NCBI GenBank assembly: GCA_009702955.1 | Contig: WLHA01000049.1 | Coordinates: 1 to 7,508, forward strand | DNA length: 7,508 nucleotides | Direction of reading: 5' to 3' | From: Actinomycetota bacterium | GTDB lineage: Bacteria > Actinomycetota > Acidimicrobiia > IMCC26256 | In this document: piece by piece, positions 1-6,451 of the stretch | How the letters are laid out: each line of letters begins with the position of its first letter | Numbering within the stretch: position 1 is the first letter of the stretch | Notes under the pieces: generated by a model | What the model saw: only the letters and a program-made list of their open reading frames with translations | What the model was told of the DNA's origin: nothing | The model's database searches: none | Made by a program: the position numbers and the translations under genes

Positions 1-706
1 CCTTATCGCTCGGTGCTGCATCTGGGTGATTGGAGATCCAATTCGATAATGCCTCTGCAGTCTCCGGTAGGTCATCTGCTCCAAGAGCGAGCCCTAGAAC
101 GCGCATCTCCTGCACATACATATCTGCTTCATTATCGGTAATGCGCTTCGCGTAGGTTCGGTATGCGAGTAGAAAAGACTCGACCTCTACGTTGTGTACC
201 CACGAAAGCAGTGCCGGGTCGTTAGCGCTGTAACTACGACCGTCTGAGGCCTCGCCCCTAACTTTTTGATGCACGCTTCTGACCAACTCAATCGCCGATT
301 GCGCCTCTTGGGTGGTGCCATAGGTCGTTGTCGCTACGAAACGCCCGGTTCTAGCTAGTCGACCAAGCGGGTCAGAGCGGTATGCAGAGTGCTCGGCAAC
401 CCCTGCAATTGCAAGTGGGTGAAGCGACTGAACGAATAACGCACGTAGCCCACCAACAAGCATCGATTTATCTGCGTGAATCTGCCAGGTCATAGACCCC
501 GGACCAAAAATGCCAGGGTCAGCTTCACCTGCGATATCAAACTCTGGGTATGCGCCGCTACCAGCAGTTAGCACCGATCGCGCTGCATCTCCGACTTTCT
601 TTTGAAGCAGACCAAACGCGGTAACAGGCAAGTTAGCAATATCTAATGCTGCCTCAATCGGTGCAGAGAGGATTCCGAATGAATTACTGCGACTTGCGTT
701 ATCCAC
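1..706 (-). CDS. DUF2236 / MpaB-like oxygenase family protein (C-terminus cut by window edge)
   Basis: I translated this leftward gene by hand; it stays open for 235 codons to base 1, so its C-terminus lies outside the window. Residues 66-185 carry the hallmarks of the DUF2236 family (mpaB/rubber-oxygenase catalytic domain): FGPGSMTWQIHAD, then a QSLHPLA stretch near 93-99, a DPLGRLART segment (112-120), TTYG, a histidine at 146 in RSVHQKVRG, and NDPALLSWVH (162-171). Characterised relatives such as Lcp latex oxygenase bind heme b; R116, T120 and H146 are candidate counterparts of its conserved Arg, Thr and His, but that alignment is my inference. The substrate is unknown. The start is GTG at 704-706: an in-frame stop lies at 722-724, no other start codon falls between, and an AGG (713-715) sits six bases upstream. 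It begins 7 bases after the preceding gene's stop, so the two are probably co-transcribed. The family call is fairly sure; the activity is not. Confidence 0.82.
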   Translation of the reverse strand, partial: MDNASRSNSFGILSAPIEAALDIANLPVTAFGLLQKKVGDAARSVLTAGSGAYPEFDIAGEADPGIFGPGSMTWQIHADKSMLVGGLRALFVQSLHPLAIAGVAEHSAYRSDPLGRLARTGRFVATTTYGTTQEAQSAIELVRSVHQKVRGEASDGRSYSANDPALLSWVHNVEVESFLLAYRTYAKRITDNEADMYVQEMRVLGLALGADDLPETAEALSNWISNHPDAAPSDK

Positions 707-713
707 TTCGGAC

Positions 714-3017
714 CTAACTTCTTAGCGATTTACCGGATTCATCTTCCTTTTCATACCCTAGAGGAGGCTCCGCATTTTCGTTTGACGAAGGCTGGAGAAC
801 TATTAGTGACAGAAGACACGGCACCGTTACTGCAAGCATCATCCCTGGCACGGTGACCCCTGAGTCATTGAGTAGCAGTCCAAGAACCGCCATAGTTCCA
901 AATGCAACTCCACCGGCTCGAAGCGTCGGTAAATTCGAGTTCAATCTTCTGATCCATGGAGTGCCCCAGCCAAGGAACGCCAAGAATCCAATCAAGGCGA
1001 GGGATGCAAGAACCCAAGTTGGCACCAAGAACGTGTCGAGCATAAGGCCGGCTTTGCGCTCCACCACTGTAAAGAAGCCGCCGACCCCTTCGTTCCCGAT
1101 CTTCTCAAAGAATCTCCCTACGTGGGTTCGGGAGTCCCGAGGGCGGGTCAGGTCTGCAAAACCAACCAGGAGGCCAGCTACAACGAGAGCGACGCCGAAT
1201 AGCCCAACTGTCTTCGCCTTAATTTTGCGACCCGCTGCTAGCCATAAGAAGACTGCGAATGCCGGGGCGTTCGATAGTGCGCCACCAAAATCTTGGCCCC
1301 AAGGAGGAGCCGCAACGACGATGAGTACGAATCCGAGAAGGATCGCTGCAATCCGAATGCCGCGCTTGCCACCAATCCATGCGACGAGAATTGTCGCGAG
1401 GATGAGTGCGGCAGCGCTGAGTTGTGCGGAGGCTGGATTGCCTAGACCTGTAACTCGCACTCCAACTGTTGGGGAGTACCCAAAGACGGTCGCAAACTGC
1501 AGGCGGGTTCCAGTAATGGCGTCTACGGAGTGGAGTAATACAAGGAAGCCCGCTGCTATTGAAGTTGGTAATAGCCAGTTCACTCTGCGGGAGGCGACGC
1601 AGCCTGCTCCAAAAACTAAAGCAAAAGCAACAACTGCGAACCAATACGTGCCTGCTCCCCACTCGTGGAATGGAAATGGAGCAGTTAGGAATGTTGCTCC
1701 GATTAGCCCAGGCGCAGCGAGGCACAATGCAGCGTATGGATTTCGGGCCCTGGCAAACCTCGGCAACTGCAGTACGGCAAGACCGGCTAACGCAATGAGT
1801 ACTACAGCAATCGCAAGAGCGACCATTGCGGTGCCGATGACAGAGTCGCGGAACTGCGACTGGAGATTCTCGCGACTTAGGTCTGCAACTCGCTCTGAAA
1901 AGTTCCCGGATGAACCCGTTGACTTTGCAGCTCGCCCCTCCATGCTCTCGGGCGACTCGATCTGAAGTTGTTCTAGAACGGTCGGAGCGATGTCTTGGAG
2001 GGCAACGTATCCAGCCCTGCGAGTGGTGCTGCTCTCAGCTAGACCAGCGGAGAATGCCGGGCCGTGAATAGCAAAAATCCCTAGATTGTGCGCATAGGAC
2101 GGGTGGAATGCCCCGAAGGCAACTACGACGTCTCGTTTGGTGTCGATACGGGTTAGTAATTTTGCGATCAGTTCATCGGTAGCTTTAAGCGCTGCGAGAC
2201 GCTGGCGTCCGCGCTCAGCGGGGGTCGCTAGTAAGCGGTACGCATCTGCACGTGCGAGGTCTGATGCCTCAACTAGTACGACCTGACCATCGCCCCATGC
2301 ATTATCGAAAGCATCCATAACGGCACTGGTATCTAACGCAAGTCCAAAAGGTGCGCCGTTATCTTCTCGTAGGAGCGAGTCCGCGACATAACCACCAGGT
2401 AAACGACCCGTGTCGTCGACCATGGTCAACGCTGCTTCTCTATGGAATCGGTCATCAGCGGGGACTGCTTCGCCATGATCCGCGTTAGCGATAGCGCTAG
2501 CTCCGTAACCGCCACCGAGGAGGGCAATTGTTAGCGAACCCGGCACCGAGTCGAACAAGAATTCTTCGTTTGCCGCTTTCAGTTGAGGAAATCCAAGTGC
2601 ACCTGCAGTCGCATGCAGTTGGTACCCGGTGCGGCGCTTATAAATCTCGGCGGCGGTTGCGCCTCCGTATGCTTCGTCCGACTGGAGTACTGCGCCGGGT
2701 TCCGTGCCACCGCTAGTTCGCGTCCCGGCCCCAATAGTCGCGTAGCCGTCACCGGCATCCGTGTTGCGCGAGGTGGTGCGCAGCATCAGGTTGGCTATGG
2801 ATGACTCTCGCAGAAGTGGTTCAAGGTGGGGAAGATTGTGGTCTCGTATATCTGCCCAGGTCACGGTCGGGAGCGCGAGCATGAGCACTCGCCTAGGGGC
2901 GGCTGCGCTCTTTGTTGACGCACCAGCAGGGGTTCCGACCAGAACCGACATAGTGATGACCCCTAAAGCGCCGAGGCGCTTGAGGCTCTTACGAATGTGG
3001 CGTCGCGGGCTAAGCAT
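714..3017 (-). CDS. Membrane protein with secreted alkaline-phosphatase-fold domain and about ten C-terminal membrane helices
   Basis: The 767-residue product starts with a signal peptide: a basic n-region (R5, R6, R9, K10, K13, R14), a hydrophobic core at 15-28, and an AGA cleavage site ending at A33. Residues 40-390 look like an extracellular domain of the alkaline phosphatase/sulfatase superfamily: the opening VLMLALP strand, GDGYATIGAGTR (89-100), VVLVEASDLAR (246-256), SSTTRRAGYV (329-338) and DIAPTVLEQLQI (342-353). Hydrophobic segments near 393-417, 427-446, 455-475, 480-497, 529-548, 553-571, 581-596, 602-620, 664-686 and 701-741 make a polytopic membrane half, with GLGN (524-527) and LLNDSGV (715-721) as motifs I recall from related hypothetical proteins. 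A canonical late Asp-His metal pair is not evident (the spot reads AFGAFHPSY), so catalysis is uncertain. ATG 3015-3017 is the only in-frame start after a stop at 3027-3029, with AGG close upstream. The role is probably envelope-related; the substrate is unknown. Confidence 0.78.
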   Translation of the reverse strand: MLSPRRHIRKSLKRLGALGVITMSVLVGTPAGASTKSAAAPRRVLMLALPTVTWADIRDHNLPHLEPLLRESSIANLMLRTTSRNTDAGDGYATIGAGTRTSGGTEPGAVLQSDEAYGGATAAEIYKRRTGYQLHATAGALGFPQLKAANEEFLFDSVPGSLTIALLGGGYGASAIANADHGEAVPADDRFHREAALTMVDDTGRLPGGYVADSLLREDNGAPFGLALDTSAVMDAFDNAWGDGQVVLVEASDLARADAYRLLATPAERGRQRLAALKATDELIAKLLTRIDTKRDVVVAFGAFHPSYAHNLGIFAIHGPAFSAGLAESSTTRRAGYVALQDIAPTVLEQLQIESPESMEGRAAKSTGSSGNFSERVADLSRENLQSQFRDSVIGTAMVALAIAVVLIALAGLAVLQLPRFARARNPYAALCLAAPGLIGATFLTAPFPFHEWGAGTYWFAVVAFALVFGAGCVASRRVNWLLPTSIAAGFLVLLHSVDAITGTRLQFATVFGYSPTVGVRVTGLGNPASAQLSAAALILATILVAWIGGKRGIRIAAILLGFVLIVVAAPPWGQDFGGALSNAPAFAVFLWLAAGRKIKAKTVGLFGVALVVAGLLVGFADLTRPRDSRTHVGRFFEKIGNEGVGGFFTVVERKAGLMLDTFLVPTWVLASLALIGFLAFLGWGTPWIRRLNSNLPTLRAGGVAFGTMAVLGLLLNDSGVTVPGMMLAVTVPCLLSLIVLQPSSNENAEPPLGYEKEDESGKSLRS

Positions 3018-3030
3018 CGCCTGCGATCAT

Positions 3031-3045
3031 GCCACTCGCGGTGGC
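3031..3045. repeat. Inverted repeat GCCAC-N5-GTGGC just upstream of the leftward start codon
   Basis: Perfect 5-base arms (3031-3035 and 3041-3045) are separated by TCGCG and end 13 bases before the phosphatase-fold gene's ATG. It could be an operator or a hairpin at the 5' end of the leftward transcript. The arms are short, so chance is not excluded. Confidence 0.4.
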
Positions 3046-3122
3046 GGGAGTAGCGCCGCTTCCGGAAAGAGATTTGGCAGTGACGGGCTGGGGAGGCGGC
3101 CTTGGGGCAGAATGGGAGCCCG

Positions 3123-3142
3123 CCCTCGCTTGAACTCGAGGG
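3123..3142. repeat. Inverted repeat CCCTCG-N8-CGAGGG upstream of the glycosyltransferase
   Basis: Perfect 6-base arms (3123-3128 and 3137-3142) flank an 8-base loop, and the stem extends by one more G:C pair if one G bulges. It lies about 27 bases before the GTG start of the glycosyltransferase, which fits an operator or a leader hairpin. No regulator binding at it can be named. Confidence 0.4.
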
Positions 3143-3169
3143 GCCGAGCCAAGCGGATGGACCCAACCT

Positions 3170-4630
3170 GTGGTCGCTGAGACCCTCACCCCGAATAAGG
3201 TAATGCGCTCTTTAGGCGGGCCTACTCTCGCTTTTTTCTTCCTGCTCCTAGTTATTTCAGCGGCACTGCGCGCTCCCGGGTGGGTAGTGCCGGTCTTCAA
3301 CTCTGATGAGTCATTCTTAGGGGCTCAAGCGGAGGTTGTAAATAGCGGAGGGAGACTCTACGAGGATGCAGCAGATCGCAAACCTCCCCTTGTTCCTTAT
3401 CTATACGCGGTCACATTCCGCGTCTTTCATACAACGGCACTCTGGTCGGTTCGCCTCATTGCAGCGATTGTTGTTGCCCTAACCGGTTGGCTCCTTGCCC
3501 TCGAAGCACATCGACGATGGGGGACGCGTGCTCAGTGGTTAGCGGGGCTCTTGTTTGTGATGGGGACCGTAGCGTTTGCCCCTCAAGATGGGCAGGCTGC
3601 GAATTTCGAGATCTTTATGCTCTTGCCTATGACTGCCGGGATTGTTCTGGCGCAGCGGAGCCGCCCGGCTGCCTCAGGGGCAGCGATTGCCTTTGCAACG
3701 CTCTGCAAGCAGACCGGGGCTGCCGCGCTCCTGCCGATTGTTTACCTAGCTGCTCGTCGTTGTGGGCGCAGAGGAGTAGTGCTTGCTGCGGTTGGTTTCG
3801 CCATTCCGCTGCTCATCGTTGCAGCATTGGTGGGGCCATCCGATCTTCTATTCTGGGCGGTACTCGGCAACGGTTCCTATGTTGGAGCGGATACCGCATC
3901 GCTCTACGTAATTGGGATGTTTCTTCTGATGACCGCCGCGTTTGCAGCCTGTCAGGCCCCGCTGCTTTGGTGGATTCCGAGTGCATGGCGAGACAAGGAA
4001 CGCCGTAAGGCCGATGCCGACCTCTGGCTTTGGCTCGCATCGTCAGCGGTTGCAGTGGTCTTCGGCTTTAGGTTCTTTGGCCACTATTACCTGCAGTTGC
4101 TACCCGCGCTCGTGCTACTTGCAGCGGGCTCTTTAGCGGGAGCCAGCGAGGTGGCTATGCGTAGAACCGTGGCACTTGCAGCGGTGATTGCAGTCTCATT
4201 CTCGCTACTTGGATTCTGGGTCAAGCCGTTCGACTCTGCTCCGCGTTACCAGTCCGTGAGCGAGTACCTAATTAAGAACACCTCCGAGACAGATCAGATT
4301 CTCGTGTGGGGGAGCGTCCCGGAGATTTACTGGGCATCGGGCAAGCTCCCCGCAACAAGATTTCTAAGCACAGGTTTTCTAACCGGCCACTGGGGCGGAC
4401 GAGCCCCGACCCCTGAGACAATCGAACAAGCAACACCGGGCGCTTGGACTCTCTTTATGCAGGATATAAAAGAGCACCCTCCCGAGTACGTACTTGATAC
4501 TGCACCTGCAGCGATTCGTGGCTCGGAGCTCTATCCGATCTCGCGTTTTCCGGAGTTCTCCCGAATAATTAAACGGCAGTACAAGTTCGTAGAGTCGATT
4601 GACGAGATTTCTATTTACCAGCTCAAATAA
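3170..4630 (+). CDS. GT-C fold (ArnT/PMT-like, GT39-type) membrane glycosyltransferase
   Basis: The product has 486 residues with many hydrophobic segments (about 18-34, 91-111, 122-138, 150-161, 167-195, 202-222, 226-265, 286-301, 305-321, 333-350) and a soluble C-terminal tail of about 135 residues. This is the layout of ArnT/PMT-type enzymes, which transfer sugars from polyprenyl-phosphate donors on the outer face of the membrane. N45-S-D46-E47 in the first outer loop matches the acidic catalytic motif of GT-C enzymes, and DRKPPLVPYLYA (69-80) is the typical KPPL motif. RFFGHYYLQLLP (301-312), VWGSVPEIYW (379-388) and the PPEYVLDT stretch near 437-444 fit a bacterial subfamily I recognise. 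Donor and acceptor are unknown. The start is GTG 3170, the only candidate after an in-frame TGA at 3131-3133. ATG 3203 (residue 12) is an alternative, with AAGG only two bases upstream. Neither start has a strong ribosome binding site. Its divergent neighbour also looks like an envelope protein. Confidence 0.85.
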   Translation: MVAETLTPNKVMRSLGGPTLAFFFLLLVISAALRAPGWVVPVFNSDESFLGAQAEVVNSGGRLYEDAADRKPPLVPYLYAVTFRVFHTTALWSVRLIAAIVVALTGWLLALEAHRRWGTRAQWLAGLLFVMGTVAFAPQDGQAANFEIFMLLPMTAGIVLAQRSRPAASGAAIAFATLCKQTGAAALLPIVYLAARRCGRRGVVLAAVGFAIPLLIVAALVGPSDLLFWAVLGNGSYVGADTASLYVIGMFLLMTAAFAACQAPLLWWIPSAWRDKERRKADADLWLWLASSAVAVVFGFRFFGHYYLQLLPALVLLAAGSLAGASEVAMRRTVALAAVIAVSFSLLGFWVKPFDSAPRYQSVSEYLIKNTSETDQILVWGSVPEIYWASGKLPATRFLSTGFLTGHWGGRAPTPETIEQATPGAWTLFMQDIKEHPPEYVLDTAPAAIRGSELYPISRFPEFSRIIKRQYKFVESIDEISIYQLK

Positions 4631-4649
4631 GAGAAGCAGCAAGTAAGAG

Positions 4650-4673
4650 AACTGCAAACTTCGAGTTGCAGTT
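4650..4673. terminator. Probable bidirectional terminator hairpin between convergent genes
   Basis: AACTGCAA (4650-4657) and TTGCAGTT (4666-4673) form a perfect 8-bp stem around an 8-base loop, in the 41-base gap between the convergent glycosyltransferase and dehydrogenase genes. The right arm overlaps the first two bases of the dehydrogenase's TAA stop (4672-4674 on the + strand). The leftward transcript continues into a moderately T-rich stretch; the rightward one has no T tract, so rightward termination would be weak or depend on other factors. Confidence 0.6.
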
Positions 4674-5577
4674 AGCGGTCGACTAGCTCCGTGCTTACTT
4701 CCCAGAGTCTCTTAGCGGCGCCAGCATCTAACGCTTGAGGAGCAGGTTTCTTAAGCCTCGACTTCTCGTAGTAGCCGCCGGTCTGGGTCGCAGTTGATTC
4801 TCCTGTAGCTACAAATACTGAGGTCTCAGCGCCCTTCTTAGGGCTGATCGCAAAGAGCTTCGCCCCAAGCGCAACGGCCCAATCGAGGCGCCCAGTATCT
4901 CCGTCTCGACCAAACCGACTCGCTACATAGCCCGGGTGGAGGGAGTTAGCGGTGATTCCTGTGTCAGCAAATTTCTTAGCAAGTTCGTTAGCGAAGAGGA
5001 TATTGGCGAGTTTCGACTCTCCGTAAACGCCCATTGCAGAGTAACTCTTAACGCGGTCAAGGTCGTCGAAATCGATTCCATTGCGCGCGAACTTGTGGGC
5101 ATTTGATGCAACTACTACAACGCGAGCTCCACCAAATTCAGCCGCGGTCTTAGTGAGCATTTGGCGTAATAAATCAGTGAGAAGGAAGTGCCCAAGGTGA
5201 TTCACGCCGAAGGTCGTCTCGAACCCATCGACGGTGACGCTCCGGCTTGTCTGCAGGAGTCCGGCATTATTCAGCAGAACATCAATCCGATCAGTCGTGT
5301 TCGCGACTTCGTTTGCAAACGATCGAATTGAAGAAAGGCTCGCGAGGTCGAGTGAGAGCAACTCAACTTTCTTTGATCCGCTGCGCTCCTTAACCTCAGC
5401 AAGCGCCTCAGCCCCTCGCTTCGCGTCGCGGGAAGTGAATATCACCCGAGCGCCCATTTCGGCTATAGCGATTGCGCTCTCTTTACCTATCCCAGCATTG
5501 CCACCTGTGATGATGACGGTCTTCTGCGTATTTGTTTGTTCAGTCGCTTCTGAAATCTGATCGTCTGCTTGTGTCAT
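4672..5577 (-). CDS. Short-chain dehydrogenase/reductase, retinol-dehydrogenase/WWOX-like
   Basis: The product is a 301-residue NAD(P)-dependent oxidoreductase with a Rossmann fold. The nucleotide-binding motif TGGNAGIG is at 24-31, R50 follows the second strand (TSR), which usually indicates NADPH preference, a DL pair is at 77-78, NNAG at 103-106 and an Asn at 126. The catalytic residues are S158, Y185 and K189 (YGESK), followed by HPGYV (214-218). The long Ser-Tyr spacing (27 residues, against about 13 in FabG-type enzymes) and the NAHKFA stretch after the serine place it with the retinol dehydrogenase/WWOX-like group; the substrate cannot be read from sequence. A hydrophilic tail of about 19 residues precedes the first strand. 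There is no ribosome binding site before ATG 5575-5577, but a TAACAT box lies seven bases upstream, so it is probably translated from a leaderless mRNA. It follows the hydrolase gene after 10 bases and could also be read through from it. Confidence 0.9.
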   Translation of the reverse strand: MTQADDQISEATEQTNTQKTVIITGGNAGIGKESAIAIAEMGARVIFTSRDAKRGAEALAEVKERSGSKKVELLSLDLASLSSIRSFANEVANTTDRIDVLLNNAGLLQTSRSVTVDGFETTFGVNHLGHFLLTDLLRQMLTKTAAEFGGARVVVVASNAHKFARNGIDFDDLDRVKSYSAMGVYGESKLANILFANELAKKFADTGITANSLHPGYVASRFGRDGDTGRLDWAVALGAKLFAISPKKGAETSVFVATGESTATQTGGYYEKSRLKKPAPQALDAGAAKRLWEVSTELVDR

Positions 5578-5584
5578 GGGGAAG

Positions 5585-5590
5585 ATGTTA
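5585..5590 (-). promoter_or_regulatory. Candidate -10 box (TAACAT) of a leaderless promoter
   Basis: Read leftward, TAACAT fits the TANNNT consensus and is separated by exactly seven bases (CTTCCCC) from the ATG of the dehydrogenase, the spacing expected when transcription starts at the A of the start codon. No Shine-Dalgarno sequence is present, which agrees with a leaderless message. The first three bases of the box are the TAA stop of the upstream gene. No strong -35 is visible, which is common for such promoters in actinobacteria. Confidence 0.6.
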
Positions 5591-6391
5591 CGGCGAATCT
5601 TCGCGAAGTTGGATCTCTGCCTTTATTGGTCGATGGTCGGACCCAACATTGGGCTCCACTGATGCGGAGAGAACTCGCCAATGCCGATCGATCCAGATGT
5701 GGTCTATCTGGCTATGCGGTCGAGACGCGGGCCACGTGCGACCCTTGACCGCGCGCCGTCGGGCTCGCAGTACCGGTGCGATTGCTGGGCCCCACATGTT
5801 GCAGTCGCCGACAATTGCACTCGGACCGCCAATCTCATTGATTGCATTGTGAAGGCGTCGCAGCTGAGGGAGCGATCCCCAGAGACGGTGAGATGCATGT
5901 ACCCCTGCGATCGTTGCGCGTGCTCCTGATGGGAGAGCGATCGTTAACGCCAGGCCGAAGCGATCCTTGATCGCGTCACCAGGGGCATGCCCAAGGTTGA
6001 TGTTTATGCGATCAATCACGGGAAGAGTTGTGAGGACAGCAAGGCCACAGTCTCCGACCTCGCCGGGTGGGAGAGCGAGGCCTCGCGGTCTAGCCGAGTT
6101 TCTGTCGGACATCATCGGGAGCTCATGGAGGGTCATTCCAAGCCTCTGCGCAATCTCAGATGCGTAGCCTGGCTGGGCATTGGGGCGCCATGACTCCTGA
6201 AGCACGAGGATGTCAGGATTGAGGGCCACGCACGCCTCAACCACATCGAATGGCTTGTCAGCGAGAGTCACTCCCCAGTGTGTATTGAAACTTGCAATCC
6301 GTAGAGACTCGATTGTTCCTCCTAAGTCTCTGGGCCCAGCGATTGCCGGGCCTCTGCCCTCTCCATCTTCTAATGCGTCTCCATTCGGCAC
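5588..6391 (-). CDS. Endonuclease/exonuclease/phosphatase (EEP) fold hydrolase
   Basis: The product is a 267-residue metal-dependent hydrolase of the DNase I-like EEP superfamily, whose members cleave phosphodiester or phosphomonoester bonds in nucleic acids, lipids or inositol phosphates. All the usual motifs are present in order: SFNTHWG (34-40, Asn36), VLQESW (63-68, Glu66), VHASH (164-168, His165), GDCNMW (195-200, Asp196 and Asn198), QIDHIW (228-233) and SDHRPI (251-256, Asp252 and His253). No signal peptide is seen, so it is probably cytoplasmic. The substrate is unknown. The only canonical in-frame start is GTG 6389-6391, which adds about 27 low-complexity residues before the fold begins. 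A perfect AGGAGG at 6318-6323 points instead to an in-frame ATC at 6311-6313 (residue 27), six codons before the SFN strand, so the true N-terminus is in doubt. The dehydrogenase gene follows after 10 bases. Confidence 0.85.
   Translation of the reverse strand: MPNGDALEDGEGRGPAIAGPRDLGGTIESLRIASFNTHWGVTLADKPFDVVEACVALNPDILVLQESWRPNAQPGYASEIAQRLGMTLHELPMMSDRNSARPRGLALPPGEVGDCGLAVLTTLPVIDRININLGHAPGDAIKDRFGLALTIALPSGARATIAGVHASHRLWGSLPQLRRLHNAINEIGGPSAIVGDCNMWGPAIAPVLRARRRAVKGRTWPASRPHSQIDHIWIDRHWRVLSASVEPNVGSDHRPIKAEIQLREDSP
5599..5608. repeat. 10-base perfect palindrome CTTCGCGAAG at the end of the EEP gene
   Basis: This self-complementary decamer lies within the last codons of the hydrolase gene and about 22-31 bases upstream of the dehydrogenase ATG, that is, between the expected -10 and -35 positions of the proposed leaderless promoter. 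It could be an operator, but it also encodes Leu-Arg-Glu and may be coincidental. Confidence 0.3.
6318..6323 (-). promoter_or_regulatory. Perfect Shine-Dalgarno sequence AGGAGG inside the annotated EEP gene
   Basis: Read leftward, AGGAGG is followed by AACA and then ATC, in frame with the hydrolase. There is no ATG, GTG or TTG at suitable spacing. It either marks a non-canonical ATC start that would remove the odd N-terminal extension, or it is chance (Gly-Gly codons GGA GGA). Confidence 0.4.
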
Positions 6392-6451
6392 GGTACTCGC
6401 CGCGCCTCGTAGTCTCGCCTATGTCCACTAGTCATTTAAGGAGCAACAAAA
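6392..6451. promoter_or_regulatory. Divergent 60-base region between the EEP hydrolase and the FabG-like dehydrogenase
   Basis: The two genes read away from each other, so at least the rightward promoter should lie here. TATGTC (6419-6424) is the nearest AT-rich hexamer on the rightward strand, but it misses the final T of TANNNT. No clear leftward -10 is seen. If the hydrolase actually starts at 6313, the gap widens to about 138 bases and the leftward promoter could lie within what is annotated as its N-terminus. Confidence 0.35.
6438..6443 (+). promoter_or_regulatory. Ribosome binding site AAGGAG of the FabG-like dehydrogenase
   Basis: AAGGAG is followed by an 8-base A-rich spacer and ATG at 6452-6454. 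It is the clearest ribosome binding site in the window and fixes that start codon. Confidence 0.8.

Larger units (their letters stand above)
3018..3169. promoter_or_regulatory. Divergent control region between the phosphatase-fold gene and the glycosyltransferase
   Basis: This 152-base gap separates two genes transcribed away from each other, so it must hold promoters for both unless start sites lie further in. For the leftward gene, CATGAT lies 8 bases before the ATG and resembles an actinobacterial -10 box, which would give a very short leader; no good -35 is visible. I could not identify a convincing TANNNT box for the rightward gene. The region holds two inverted repeats (listed separately) and an 8-base palindrome TTCCGGAA at 3060-3067. 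Short overlapping frames here show no family resemblance. Confidence 0.45.

Noticed and set aside
853..1965. A 370-codon open frame on the rightward strand
   Set aside because: It lies wholly opposite the phosphatase-fold gene, has an Ala/Arg/Thr/Pro-rich composition without recognisable motifs, and is best explained as an antisense shadow of that gene's codon pattern.
2478..2489. DHGE motif in the phosphatase-fold protein, suggestive of a metal site
   Set aside because: It occurs too early (residues 180-183) relative to where the superfamily's Asp-His pair lies, so it is likely coincidental.
2761..3300. Overlapping small frames on both strands across the divergent region
   Set aside because: They overlap the N-termini of two well-supported genes, show no family motifs, and would leave no promoter space.
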